A DNA stretch of 50,173 nucleotides from Ignavibacteriota bacterium (lineage in GTDB: Bacteria > Bacteroidota > Ignavibacteria > Tepidaquicellales > Tepidaquicellaceae): contig JACREY010000013.1 in NCBI GenBank assembly GCA_016218085.1, positions 1 to 50,173 of the forward strand, given 5' to 3'. A program made the translations under genes and the position numbers. Positions 28,251 to 36,933 of this stretch are shown piece by piece (positions within the stretch are counted from its first letter, which is position 1; every line of letters starts with the position of its first letter). The notes beneath the pieces are model-generated. The model was not told where the DNA came from and made no database searches. It saw only the letters and a program-made list of their open reading frames with translations.

Positions 28251-28657
28251 TGGCATCGGATAAATTATTAGAGCTGGAAATAGTAAGTCCGGTAAAAAGT
28301 GTTTACGAAGGACTTGTTAAATATGTAACCGCACCGGGTGTAATGGGCGAGTTCCAGGTTTTATATAATCACGCAGCGATGGTTGCCGCACTTCAGGTAG
28401 GAATTATGAAAATCGAAGATGAAAGAGGAAACAGGACGGAGTTTTCCACAAGCGGAGGAATACTTGAAGTAAAATCCAATAAAATATCTGTTCTTGCAGA
28501 TACAATTGAATCAAAGGAAGAAATAGACATTGAGAGAGCAAAAAAATCTCTTGAAAGAGGCGAAAAGCGTCTTGCTGAGAATGCCGAAAACCTTGACAGG
28601 GCAAGAGCAGAAGCTTCTATTGCCAGGGCTAAAAACAGGCTCCGCCTTGGACAATGA
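28250..28657 (+). CDS. atpC: ATP synthase F1 subunit epsilon
   Basis: The 135-residue central-stalk subunit couples gamma rotation to the c ring and can inhibit ATP hydrolysis. The N-terminal beta sandwich (LELEIVSPVKSVYEG, TAPGVMGEFQVLYNHAAMV) and the C-terminal two-helix hairpin (AKKSLERGEKRL, RARAEASIARAKNRLRLG) are both complete. The start ATG shares one base with the atpD stop. A pair of atpD and atpC separated from the rest of the complex is known in Chlorobi relatives. Confidence 0.95.
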
Positions 28658-28816
28658 GTAATGATTAATGAATAAAAACATTTATCTTAGATCAGCACAT
28701 CAGAAGTTCTTTAGTTTAATATTTAATTTATAATATTTTATATTTTTTATGGACTTTAAATTTTCATAAAAAATTATTAAATTAATAATTCCTGTTAATT
28801 TTTTAATAAGGATAAT

Positions 28817-28888
28817 GGGGATGTAGCTCAATGGTAGAGCATCGCCCTTTTAAGGCGGTGGTTGAAGGTTCGAGCCCTTCCATCCTCA
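28817..28888 (+). tRNA. tRNA-Lys (anticodon TTT)
   Basis: A 72-base cloverleaf. Acceptor GGGGATG pairs with CATCCTC (one G-T), with discriminator A. The D arm contains AGCTCAATGGTAGAGC. The anticodon stem TCGCC/GGCGG encloses CTTTTAA with TTT at 34-36. The T arm is GAAGG-TTCGAGC-CCTTC. CCA is not encoded. A strong hairpin terminator begins about 10 bases later. Confidence 0.97.
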
Positions 28889-28896
28889 CAAAAAAA

Positions 28897-28922
28897 AGTC
28901 CTCCGAAGTACATCGGAGGACT
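28897..28922. terminator. Terminator after tRNA-Lys, able to act on both strands
   Basis: A perfect 10-bp stem (AGTCCTCCGA / TCGGAGGACT) with a 6-base loop is flanked by an A run on the left and a T run on the right. It ends the tRNA transcript and also serves the convergent gene at 28950-29783. Confidence 0.93.
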
Positions 28923-28949
28923 TTTTTGTTTTGCATTATCATTATGAAC

Positions 28950-29783
28950 CTACTTCAGCTTTTCGATTGTAATATTTCCTCCGTTTGATTTGCAGGAGAC
29001 TTCCTCTCCTCCGTTATTAATTGTGCCGTTAATTTTGCTTTTAGATGAGTTATATTTTCCTTTGATATCAATCTCAGATTTTATATCGCCTCCATTTGTT
29101 GACAGGATTATATTAGATGAGAAATTTTCAGGCACAAATAATTTAATGTCGCCGCCTGTACTGGATAGTTCAATTCCCTTATTCTCACCTGAATATTTTA
29201 CTGTGATATTGCCCCCGGCAGTTTTAGCGCTTATACTGCAATCAGAGCCGTTGAAGTCGATATTACCGCCTGCGGTTTTAGCTTTGAGCACTCCAGAATA
29301 AGATGATACTTTTATATCGCCGCCCGCTGTTTTTAGTTCTGAAGTCCCGGTTATTTCATTAAGTATGATATTGCCTCCCGCTGTCTTCAGTTCAAGATTG
29401 CCTTTTATACTGCTGAGTTTTAAATCACCCCCTGCTGACGAAACTTCTGCATTATATTTCTCCGGAATGCTGGCTTCTATCTTAAGGTTAACACCGCTTG
29501 TAGATGTAACGCCATCCTTATTGGTCACGGTGACGTGAATATTCCCGTTTTTTTCTTCAATATCGAAGTTCAGATATTCCTTTGCGTTATCATTTCCGTA
29601 AATTTTAATGTTCGCTTCATCTTTGTTCCAGGTAGTGACGTTTACATCGCCGCAGAAAGCTTTAACAAAGAGAGTTTTACCCTGGGATGTCGGTAGAGTT
29701 TGTTCTTTGATAATCCCGTCAGCAAGAATGCTGCCCGAAGGAAGGTAATAAAGCAGGAAAAGCATGTAAATTAGTTTTACCAT
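28950..29783 (-). CDS. Exported DUF4097-like beta-strand repeat protein
   Basis: This 277-residue protein starts with a hydrophobic export signal (about 1-22). From about residue 95 it is built of short repeats of 17-20 residues, each with a (S/T)(A/T/N)GG(D/N)I turn: SSAGGDL, KTAGGNI, KTAGGDI, KTAGGNI, KTAGGNI, SSTGGDI, STNGGDI and KSNGGNI. Such a ladder is typical of the DUF4097/DUF2807 adhesin-like right-handed beta-solenoid proteins. No catalytic residues are seen. It is likely periplasmic or surface-located, with a structural or binding role. It is divergent from the outer-membrane barrel gene at 30085. Confidence 0.82.
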   Translation of the reverse strand: MVKLIYMLFLLYYLPSGSILADGIIKEQTLPTSQGKTLFVKAFCGDVNVTTWNKDEANIKIYGNDNAKEYLNFDIEEKNGNIHVTVTNKDGVTSTSGVNLKIEASIPEKYNAEVSSAGGDLKLSSIKGNLELKTAGGNIILNEITGTSELKTAGGDIKVSSYSGVLKAKTAGGNIDFNGSDCSISAKTAGGNITVKYSGENKGIELSSTGGDIKLFVPENFSSNIILSTNGGDIKSEIDIKGKYNSSKSKINGTINNGGEEVSCKSNGGNITIEKLK

Positions 29784-29922
29784 AGTCTGTATCCTCTTTT
29801 TAATTTGTTTCTTATTGATACGTCTTAAAAAACCGATTGTTGCGAAAAATAATTTGAAACTTAATACAGAAATCTTCGTAAATAAAAGTAAGTTTACCGG
29901 AAATTATTAAGTGAAATTAAAT

Positions 29923-29995
29923 TTCGGAATTCCTCACGGGCAAAGAGAAGAGAAGAATAATACCTTCCGGGGGCGGAAGGTCGGGGAATTCCGAA
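29923..29995. repeat. Nested inverted repeats between divergent genes
   Basis: TTCGGAATTCC (29923-29933) pairs with GGAATTCCGAA (29985-29995). Inside lies a second hairpin ACCTTCC (29962-29968) with GGAAGGT (29975-29981) around GGGGGC. It occupies the roughly 300-base gap (29784-30084) between the divergent DUF4097-like and outer-membrane barrel genes, where nothing else is recognisable. It may be a dispersed palindromic element or a leader structure. Confidence 0.75.
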
Positions 29996-30084
29996 TTTTT
30001 TTATACCAATCTGAAAAAAATCCAACAATATCGTCTGAATTAAGTTTCTTATTATTAAAATGGTAGTTAAATTTGTAATCGATT

Positions 30085-32532
30085 ATGAGCACAAAAATTA
30101 AAATATTTGTTTTAAGCATATTTTTACCTGTTATTTTTTATTCAGCTGCATTTTCTCAGGGAAAAATTTCGGGGATGGTAAAAGATATAAAGGATTTAAA
30201 AGCCGTAAAAGAAGCTGCCGTGATTTTATTCAGGGAGGCAGACACTGTGAAGTACAGCGGTACGGGAACAAGTGAGACGGGAAATTTTGAATTTAAGGAT
30301 ATTCCATACGGTAAATACAGAATAGAAATAAGTTATATAGGATATTCTGTATATAAAATAAAAAACCTGGAAATAAGCGAAGCCAATCCATTCATCAAGC
30401 TTGATTCAGTAAAAATATCACCGAGCGGATACAAAACGGATGAAATAATTGTTGAGGACGAAAAGCCAGTGATGGAATTCAATGATGACAAGAAAGTTTT
30501 CAACATCGATAAAATTATGAATTCCACAGGAGGGACGGCAATAGATGTTTTAAAAAAGCTTCCAATGATAGAAGTCGATGCTAATGATAATGTAAGCCTG
30601 AGGGGAAGCAAGAACCTGATGATACTGATAGACAACAAGCCGATGAAATTTTCGAGTCTAAGGCAGCTGCCTGCAGATGCAATACAGAACGTAGAGATTA
30701 TCACAAATCCATCTGCAAAATATGAAGCAGAAGGTGTGACCGGGATACTGAATATTGTGCTGAAAAAAAATGAAAACAGGGGAATAGGGTATAACGGATA
30801 CTTATATTCCGGAATAAGGGACAATAAAAGCTATAATACAGGGATTGGAGCGGATTTTAAAAAAGGAAAATGGAGTTTTTTCCTGAACGGCGGACTTGGT
30901 CAGTTTAAATACAAAAATGATAATACTACTTCTGTTAACTATTTCAATCCTGTTTCATCGTTCAAAGCCGGTACGAATGGCAACGGAGACGGGAAGTATT
31001 ATTTCGGCGGATTAGGAACAGAATACGAATTAAAGAAGGACCATGGAATTGGAATTGAGTCTTATATAAACCTGCACAGTTATGAAAACACTTCCCTTAC
31101 AAACAGCAATAATTATAATGCAAACGGATTATTAAGTTATTTATATACGAATAATTTTTCAGGTGACGGAGACTGGAATAATTTTTCAGGTAGTATATAT
31201 TACAACGGAAAATTCGATAAGCTCGGAAGGGAACTAAACATAGATGTATCATACAATCATGCAAAGAACACGAACAATGCTGGTCAAACCATCCAGTATT
31301 TTGATTCTTTGTCTTTACCCGTTAATAATACTCCTTCGAGGCAAATAAATGTTACTAACGGAGACAATAAAAACACAAGAATTCAGATTGATTATACCAA
31401 TCCATTCAGCGAATTAACCAAACTGGAAGCCGGATATAAGGGGACATTCAGAACTAACGACAACGATTTCAGGTCAGACACTTTAAATTATGCAAATAAT
31501 ACATTTGTAAACAACGGGAATGTATCGAACCATTTCAAACTTTCAGAATATATCGACGCTGTTTACGGAACTTTTTCGCACAAAATCAAAAGTTTCAGGT
31601 TCAAGCTTGGATTAAGGGTTGAGCATACATATACAAAAGGCGAACTAATAACAAACGGAACAAATTTCAAAAAGGATTATTTAGATTATTTCCCTACTGT
31701 GAGCATTTCGCAGAAGATAGGGATGAGCCACGAACTTCAGTTAAGCTACAGCAGGAGAATCACAAGGCCGATGATATACAGGCTGAATCCGTTTGTAAAC
31801 AGGTACAATTCAAAATTCATAATTGTCGGTAATCCCGAGCTCACTCCTGAATACACGGATTCATACGAATTAAGTTACATGTTCATAAGTAATATAGTAA
31901 ATATCACACCAATGGCATTTTACAGGTGGTCAAAGGATGTGATTTCGAATTACAGTTATTTATCGGATTCAAACATAACCGTGACAACATACAGAAATTT
32001 TTCATCCGGTTATTCATACGGAATGGATTTCATGGTAAGTTCGAGAGCATTAAAGTGGTGGAACATCAACTCGACTTTCAGTTTCTATAAATCAAAATAC
32101 GAAGCAAACGTAACAAGCGATTACAGCGGTGAAGAAGGTTTTTCCTGGAAGGCAAGCATCCGCTCGAACTTTACATTCGAGGATTTGTTTAATGTGGAAG
32201 TCAATTATGAATACAACGGAAAGAGAATAAATGCGAGCGGTTTCAACGTCCCGATGCAGAGCCTGGATATATCCGTAAACAAGAGTTTCTTTAATAAAAA
32301 ACTTACACTTGGCATAAGGGGCGAAGACCTATTCAAGACAAGGAAATGGGGAAGTGAGACTACGGGAGTCGGAGTAAGAACGGTAAATGAGTACAACTGG
32401 GACTCTCGCGGGGTTTACCTCACATTGAATTATAATTTCGGAAATTCAAAGGACTATTATAAAAAATCAAAGAATACAAAGCGTAACGAGAACGAAAAGA
32501 GCGATTCGAACGAAGAAGGCAATAATAAATAA
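30085..32532 (+). CDS. Outer-membrane beta-barrel protein, TonB-dependent receptor type
   Basis: The protein has 815 residues. A signal peptide (about 1-27, ending SAAFSQ) leads into a carboxypeptidase-regulatory-like beta domain (about 29-110). A plug domain follows (about 120-235; GGTAIDVLKKLPMIEV, DNVSLRGSKN, IQNVEIITNPSAKYEAEG), then a long barrel region with alternating aromatic strands to about 790 (outer membrane protein beta-barrel family 3 pattern, e.g. LGLRVEHTYTKGE). It ends in a charged roughly 25-residue tail after the last strand (LTLNYNFGN), unlike classical receptors that stop at the final aromatic residue. It probably imports or binds an unidentified ligand. Confidence 0.88.
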   Translation: MSTKIKIFVLSIFLPVIFYSAAFSQGKISGMVKDIKDLKAVKEAAVILFREADTVKYSGTGTSETGNFEFKDIPYGKYRIEISYIGYSVYKIKNLEISEANPFIKLDSVKISPSGYKTDEIIVEDEKPVMEFNDDKKVFNIDKIMNSTGGTAIDVLKKLPMIEVDANDNVSLRGSKNLMILIDNKPMKFSSLRQLPADAIQNVEIITNPSAKYEAEGVTGILNIVLKKNENRGIGYNGYLYSGIRDNKSYNTGIGADFKKGKWSFFLNGGLGQFKYKNDNTTSVNYFNPVSSFKAGTNGNGDGKYYFGGLGTEYELKKDHGIGIESYINLHSYENTSLTNSNNYNANGLLSYLYTNNFSGDGDWNNFSGSIYYNGKFDKLGRELNIDVSYNHAKNTNNAGQTIQYFDSLSLPVNNTPSRQINVTNGDNKNTRIQIDYTNPFSELTKLEAGYKGTFRTNDNDFRSDTLNYANNTFVNNGNVSNHFKLSEYIDAVYGTFSHKIKSFRFKLGLRVEHTYTKGELITNGTNFKKDYLDYFPTVSISQKIGMSHELQLSYSRRITRPMIYRLNPFVNRYNSKFIIVGNPELTPEYTDSYELSYMFISNIVNITPMAFYRWSKDVISNYSYLSDSNITVTTYRNFSSGYSYGMDFMVSSRALKWWNINSTFSFYKSKYEANVTSDYSGEEGFSWKASIRSNFTFEDLFNVEVNYEYNGKRINASGFNVPMQSLDISVNKSFFNKKLTLGIRGEDLFKTRKWGSETTGVGVRTVNEYNWDSRGVYLTLNYNFGNSKDYYKKSKNTKRNENEKSDSNEEGNNK

Positions 32533-32567
32533 AATGTACTTTCAGTAAATTCAAATTAATTACAAGC

Positions 32568-33482
32568 ATGAAAATCAGATTATTGATAGTATTAATCATA
32601 GTAGCTGCAGCCGGCAGATTTTTACCCGCACAGGTCAAGATGATGGATGAATCCGACCTGGAAATAAAGAAGTTAATCGAGGGATTCATGATGAAGGATA
32701 TTGTTAGCTCGACAGTATACAGGTACGATATAGACAGCGGAGTTGTAGGAACCGAAGCAGAAAAAATCAGCAAGATGGCACTCGATATGAATTCACGCCT
32801 ATTCACAGTAACGGAGTTATACCCGAATTATTCAAAAACCGTAATTAAATTTAACGACAATAATGACATTTATGACATCGGAATTTATTATGCCGATAAT
32901 TCATTGATGAGCAGGGTAAAGACTGCTTACGAAAGCGACGGTAAGGTCAAGGAGAAGATTTATTATTTCGGAAATACCTATACGTTTAAAATTGAAAACA
33001 AATACTCTTCCGGAAACCTGATAAGGCAGGAATATACGGATTCTCTCGGAAAAATCCAGAACTACAGCAATCTTTTCTATGACAATGCAGGTAAAGTCAT
33101 AGAAGAAGACAAATACAATTCATTCGATTCACTTGAAATAACATACTCATATTCATATGACGGGAACGGGAACTGCACAGAGGAGCTTATGGCTTACCCC
33201 TCGTCAAAAATTATTTTGAAAACAGTAAAAAAATATGATTCGAATAACAGGATTACGGAGAAAATGAATTACGGTGCAGGCGAGAAAATTTCATCACGAA
33301 ATATATACAAGTACAATGAATCAGGCAAACTTTCGGAGGAAAGCATTTATTCCATAGATGACAAGCTGACGATAAAATACGAGTATTTCTATGATGAAAA
33401 CGGCAACAAGACATCGTGGAAATACACTGACGCACTCGAAGACATTGAGTATCTTTATAAAATTGTATACAACGAAAAATAA
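32568..33482 (+). CDS. Secreted protein with YD/RHS-like repeats
   Basis: This 304-residue protein has a signal peptide (about 1-22). Its second half carries imperfect repeats of about 20-25 residues resembling YD/RHS units: SYSYDGNGNCTEELM, KKYDSNNRITEKMNY, YKYNESGKLSEESIY and YFYDENGNKTSWKY. RHS shells need many more repeats, so this is a short relative and not a polymorphic toxin. No toxin tip is present. It lies about 35 bases after the outer-membrane barrel gene and may be co-transcribed. It converges on the gene at 33485 with only 2 bases between stops. Function unknown. Confidence 0.75.
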   Translation: MKIRLLIVLIIVAAAGRFLPAQVKMMDESDLEIKKLIEGFMMKDIVSSTVYRYDIDSGVVGTEAEKISKMALDMNSRLFTVTELYPNYSKTVIKFNDNNDIYDIGIYYADNSLMSRVKTAYESDGKVKEKIYYFGNTYTFKIENKYSSGNLIRQEYTDSLGKIQNYSNLFYDNAGKVIEEDKYNSFDSLEITYSYSYDGNGNCTEELMAYPSSKIILKTVKKYDSNNRITEKMNYGAGEKISSRNIYKYNESGKLSEESIYSIDDKLTIKYEYFYDENGNKTSWKYTDALEDIEYLYKIVYNEK

Positions 33483-33484
33483 TA

Positions 33485-34720
33485 TTATCCGAGGAATTCT
33501 GAAGATTCCTCAAATACCTCAATAAAACTTTTATTCACATCATCCTTAATTCCTTCACCCAGCGGGAAGGGGGAGATGTGGTCATATTCGAAGGGAAAAT
33601 CCTTTTCTACAACATTTACCGGAATATCTTTATTTTTACCGCACAACGTAAGCTTTACAGAAGAAGGCGGAATGACATTATCTTTTGCAAGGGAAATTGC
33701 CTTTATCTGACCGGACAGGTTTTTCAACTTCTTTTCCCTGTATTCAGATTCAATATCAACATTAAGAAGGCTTTTAAAATCAAGTGCGGCGGGTTCGAGT
33801 CCGGAGAAATAGTTCCTCATACTTTTAGATTTCATAATTTCTTTATCGAAATTAAGGACATAGAAGTCAGTCATAGATTTATAGGTTTCGCTGTCATAAA
33901 TATACCTCGATGAAGGGTACATATGGCTCATAGCAGGTCCGCCGCAGAATAGCAGTGCTTTAGATTTGTCAAACCAGTTGTTATGATTATCCATCAGAAG
34001 GATTTCAGTCAGGAAAGCGCCGATTGAATACGAGAAAAAATCTATAGAAGCATTATTTTTAATGGCAGGATGATTACCCGATTTTATCTGATTGATAAGC
34101 TTAATAATATCATTATAAGTTCTCATTCCCGACCAGAAGAAAGTTTCGGGTTTGAACTGGAGTCTGGTACTAATGGCAGCATTCACGAAAGATGATTCGG
34201 ACAAATCAGGATACATCATCATTCGTTCTTTTGAAAGGTTATCCATACGCCGCGGGTGGTTCCAGGAAGGCAATACCCTGTTAATATGAAAGGAAATAGG
34301 AAACATAAGGACTGCCTTTCCTGTCATTTCAAGAAGGGCTTTTGCCCAAACATGATATTTATCCCAGCTTTTTTCGTTCAGTCCGTGCAGCAGGAATATT
34401 ACGGAATCCGATTTTGCCTTTTTATTATTTTTATAAACGGGATAAATAAAAACTTTGTTTTGCTGAACATCGGAATCCGGAAAATCAAAAATGCACTCTG
34501 ATTCAGGGCAGGAAATTCCTTTTTCCACTGCAATTTTTCGTATTATTTTTTTGTTCTTATTTGCAAGGCGAATGCATTCCAGTTTCTCAGGGAAGCGGTT
34601 ATTAAATTCTGAATAAAAAATAAAATTTAGTATAGAGAAATCCGACTCCGCCGGTTTAATAATTTCGGATTTATAGTTGTAAATCTTTTTAAGAAAATAG
34701 TAGTCTTTAAGGTAGTTCAT
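33485..34720 (-). CDS. DUF6051-like alpha/beta hydrolase
   Basis: The 411-residue protein shows an alpha/beta-hydrolase core. It has the oxyanion-side FLLHGLNEKSWDKYHVWAKA (about 128-147), then MFPISFHINR and PSWNHPRRM, and a nucleophile elbow DFFSYSIGAFLTEILL (about 230) whose Ser fits a variant GxSxG turn. A downstream SLAKDNVIPP could supply the acid residue and DHISPF the histidine. The pattern matches the DUF6051 family, known from Bacteroidota as uncharacterised. No signal peptide is visible, so it is likely cytoplasmic. The substrate is unknown. Confidence 0.75.
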   Translation of the reverse strand: MNYLKDYYFLKKIYNYKSEIIKPAESDFSILNFIFYSEFNNRFPEKLECIRLANKNKKIIRKIAVEKGISCPESECIFDFPDSDVQQNKVFIYPVYKNNKKAKSDSVIFLLHGLNEKSWDKYHVWAKALLEMTGKAVLMFPISFHINRVLPSWNHPRRMDNLSKERMMMYPDLSESSFVNAAISTRLQFKPETFFWSGMRTYNDIIKLINQIKSGNHPAIKNNASIDFFSYSIGAFLTEILLMDNHNNWFDKSKALLFCGGPAMSHMYPSSRYIYDSETYKSMTDFYVLNFDKEIMKSKSMRNYFSGLEPAALDFKSLLNVDIESEYREKKLKNLSGQIKAISLAKDNVIPPSSVKLTLCGKNKDIPVNVVEKDFPFEYDHISPFPLGEGIKDDVNKSFIEVFEESSEFLG

Positions 34721-34807
34721 GATATAAAATTAGCTTATATTCTTTACTTTTTAAATCCTATTTTATTTCTTAAATTGCAATAAGCAAATAAAATTCTTTT
34801 AATAAAT

Positions 34808-35398
34808 TTGAAGAGTAATATTAAAACAGTTTTTGCTGTATTAATTATCCTGTGCGGATTACGCAGTATAAATTCGCAGGAATACAGGGAAGATTTGACC
34901 AAGAAGTACATAACCTGGGCGCTATTTCAGGCGGTTCCTGGTCCGGCATTTTTTCAGGACACTGACGGGAGCAACAGCAGGATTCAGTTTGGGTTTAAGT
35001 GGAATATTATTCCGATAAACATTTCATTTAAGACAAATAAATATATATCAAGGTATCAGTTTTTCATGATAAACCCTGTAAGGAGGTTTACGGGTTCGAT
35101 AGAGGCATTTGTACAGCCTGAAATCACGACAGGTGAGTTCAGTTATTCGAAAGTCAGGAGTTTCGGATTAAGCAGCGGGTCAAGGATTGTTTTCCCGCTG
35201 ATTGAATACGGTGAAAACCTGAGCGGTTCGATAGGGATGAAATATACTTACAGAAAAGATCTGGATGAAACGAGGAAAGGATATGCAGGAATTGAAGCAG
35301 GCATTTACATATTCGGGGGAATGATAGGTCTTCAGTACACGCAAAATTTTAATTCAAGGACAAATTACAATATCGGCTTATACTTAAAATATTTCTGA
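34808..35398 (+). CDS. Small exported protein, function unknown
   Basis: This 196-residue protein starts at TTG (34808) with a signal peptide (KSNIKTVFAVLIILCGLRS ... NSQ). The mature part is rich in aromatic, alternating-polarity segments (FGFKWNIIPINISF, RRFTGSIEAFVQPEI, MIGLQYTQNF), suggesting a small beta barrel or beta sandwich at the outer membrane. The TTG start is chosen because it gives a complete signal peptide and no ATG lies nearby. The stop overlaps the next gene's ATG as TGATG, so it is coupled to the lipoprotein gene. Family not recognised. Confidence 0.72.
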   Translation: MKSNIKTVFAVLIILCGLRSINSQEYREDLTKKYITWALFQAVPGPAFFQDTDGSNSRIQFGFKWNIIPINISFKTNKYISRYQFFMINPVRRFTGSIEAFVQPEITTGEFSYSKVRSFGLSSGSRIVFPLIEYGENLSGSIGMKYTYRKDLDETRKGYAGIEAGIYIFGGMIGLQYTQNFNSRTNYNIGLYLKYF

Positions 35399-36369
35399 TG
35401 AAAGGAATTGTAAGAATATTATTAGTTTCAATTCTGCCATTATGGCTGAGCGGATGCGCTTATTTAAGCATAACGATGAATAATATCGGAAATGCGATTT
35501 TCAATTCCCCGAAGGTAGTTCAAAATATGGTTAAGGAGCCGATAAAAGACGGGGTGAGGCTTTCGGTATTATGGGCAGGGCATTCGTCTATGCTGGTGCA
35601 GATGTACGATAAAGTAATTATGTTTGACCCATTTTTTAATACTCATCTCGGCGGGCTTTTTTTAAGAAGGCTGGAAGCAGGACTGGATATTAACAGCATA
35701 AGCAGGCTGAATTTAATCTGTATATCACATTCGCATATGGACCATATGTGTTTTTCATCAATCGGTGATTTATCGGAAAGATTTCCGAAGGCAAAGCTGA
35801 TTTTCCCATACGGTGTGGAAAAATACATGCCTGGTTTTGATATAGATATGATAAGAATAGACAACAGGGATGTAACAAAAAATAATACAGGAAAATCAGT
35901 ATTCGTCGACAGCATTAAGATTACTCCGGTTTATGCGGTACACACAGGCGGAAGATATGCGCTGGATACTTACACCTGGAGGACGGAAGGATGCACGGGA
36001 TACATTTTACAATACAGGGATTTGTGCATTTACTTTGCAGGAGATACGGGATATGACAGTGTGGCATTTAAAAAAATCGGGAATGAATTTAATATTGACC
36101 TTGCGATGATACCTGTCGGTCCCTGCAGAAACTGCGACTCTACCGGATTCAAATACCACACTTCCTCAATTGAAGCTTTAATGGTCTTCAGGGATTTAAA
36201 GGCAAAGCAAATGATACCAATGCATTACGGGGCAGTCAGGTATATGTCTGATGAAAATTACCCTCTGACTGCAATGGAAGAGCTTCTGAATACAACAGCA
36301 GGTTCTGAATTAAAAAATAAAGTTTCGATATTGAAAGCAGGGGAACAGGTTTTCTTTAATTCCGAATAG
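35398..36369 (+). CDS. Metallo-beta-lactamase-fold lipoprotein
   Basis: The 323-residue protein has a lipoprotein signal with a lipobox LSGC (Cys20). A metallo-beta-lactamase hydrolase domain follows with the zinc motif SHSHMDHM (His111, His113, Asp115, His116), GDTGYD and the late His in MHYGAVRY. The layout (GHSSMLVQM, FDPFF, HTSSIEAL) resembles the NAPE-PLD/UlaG-like branch, which cleaves phosphodiester or lactone bonds. As a lipoprotein it should face the periplasm or surface. Neighbours (small exported protein, SRPBCC protein, LpxA type) suggest an envelope lipid link, but this is inference. Confidence 0.85.
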   Translation: MKGIVRILLVSILPLWLSGCAYLSITMNNIGNAIFNSPKVVQNMVKEPIKDGVRLSVLWAGHSSMLVQMYDKVIMFDPFFNTHLGGLFLRRLEAGLDINSISRLNLICISHSHMDHMCFSSIGDLSERFPKAKLIFPYGVEKYMPGFDIDMIRIDNRDVTKNNTGKSVFVDSIKITPVYAVHTGGRYALDTYTWRTEGCTGYILQYRDLCIYFAGDTGYDSVAFKKIGNEFNIDLAMIPVGPCRNCDSTGFKYHTSSIEALMVFRDLKAKQMIPMHYGAVRYMSDENYPLTAMEELLNTTAGSELKNKVSILKAGEQVFFNSE

Positions 36370-36374
36370 TTGCT

Positions 36375-36827
36375 ATGCATAAATTAGAAAAAAAACAGAG
36401 ACTGCCGATTGACATAAAAACCGCCTGGGAATTCTTTTCTTCGCCGAAGAATTTAAGCAAGATTACGCCGTCCTATATGGGATTCAATATCACATCCGAG
36501 CTGAAGAATGAAAAAATGTATCCCGGTTTATTTATCACTTACAGAGTAAGGCCTGTTTTAGGTATTCCGATAACGTGGGTAACAGAGATTACTGAAGTAT
36601 CGGAGGGAAACTATTTTATAGATGAGCAGAGGGTGGGACCATATAAGATATGGCACCACGAGCATCACTTCAGGGAATGCGAAGGAGGAACAGAGATGAC
36701 AGATTTGCTTTATTACAGGCTGCCTTTCTGGTTTCTAGGAAAGATTTTGCATTCACTTTTTGTAAAAAGAAAAGTCATTAGTATTTTTGATTACAGAACC
36801 GAAGTGCTGGAAAAATTATTCAAATAA
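36375..36827 (+). CDS. SRPBCC (START/Bet v1-like) ligand-binding protein
   Basis: This 150-residue single-domain protein has the polyketide-cyclase/dehydrase pattern. It opens with KLEKKQRLPIDIKTAWEFFS and NLSKITPSYMGF, continues with the middle strand IPITWVTEIT, then DEQRVGPYKIWHHEHHF, and ends in the long helix that closes the cavity. Such proteins bind hydrophobic small molecules, sometimes catalytically. It lies 5 bases after the lipoprotein gene and is likely in the same operon. Confidence 0.82.
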   Translation: MHKLEKKQRLPIDIKTAWEFFSSPKNLSKITPSYMGFNITSELKNEKMYPGLFITYRVRPVLGIPITWVTEITEVSEGNYFIDEQRVGPYKIWHHEHHFRECEGGTEMTDLLYYRLPFWFLGKILHSLFVKRKVISIFDYRTEVLEKLFK

Positions 36828-36933
36828 AATATTCTAATTGTCACATCAACTGAACGGAATAAAATCTTCACTATATAAATAATTTTAAAATACGTAATTT
36901 ACATTTTATAATTGAATTAATTAAACCGGAAAA

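Noticed and set aside
32568-33482. RHS polymorphic toxin
   Set aside because: Too short, few degenerate repeats, no RHS core motif and no toxin tip or immunity gene.
34795-34810. TAAATTTG as a Bacteroidota-type promoter -7 element in place of the TTG start of the 34808 gene
   Set aside because: The TTG gives a complete signal peptide and there is no later start that would keep it, so the overlap is taken as chance.
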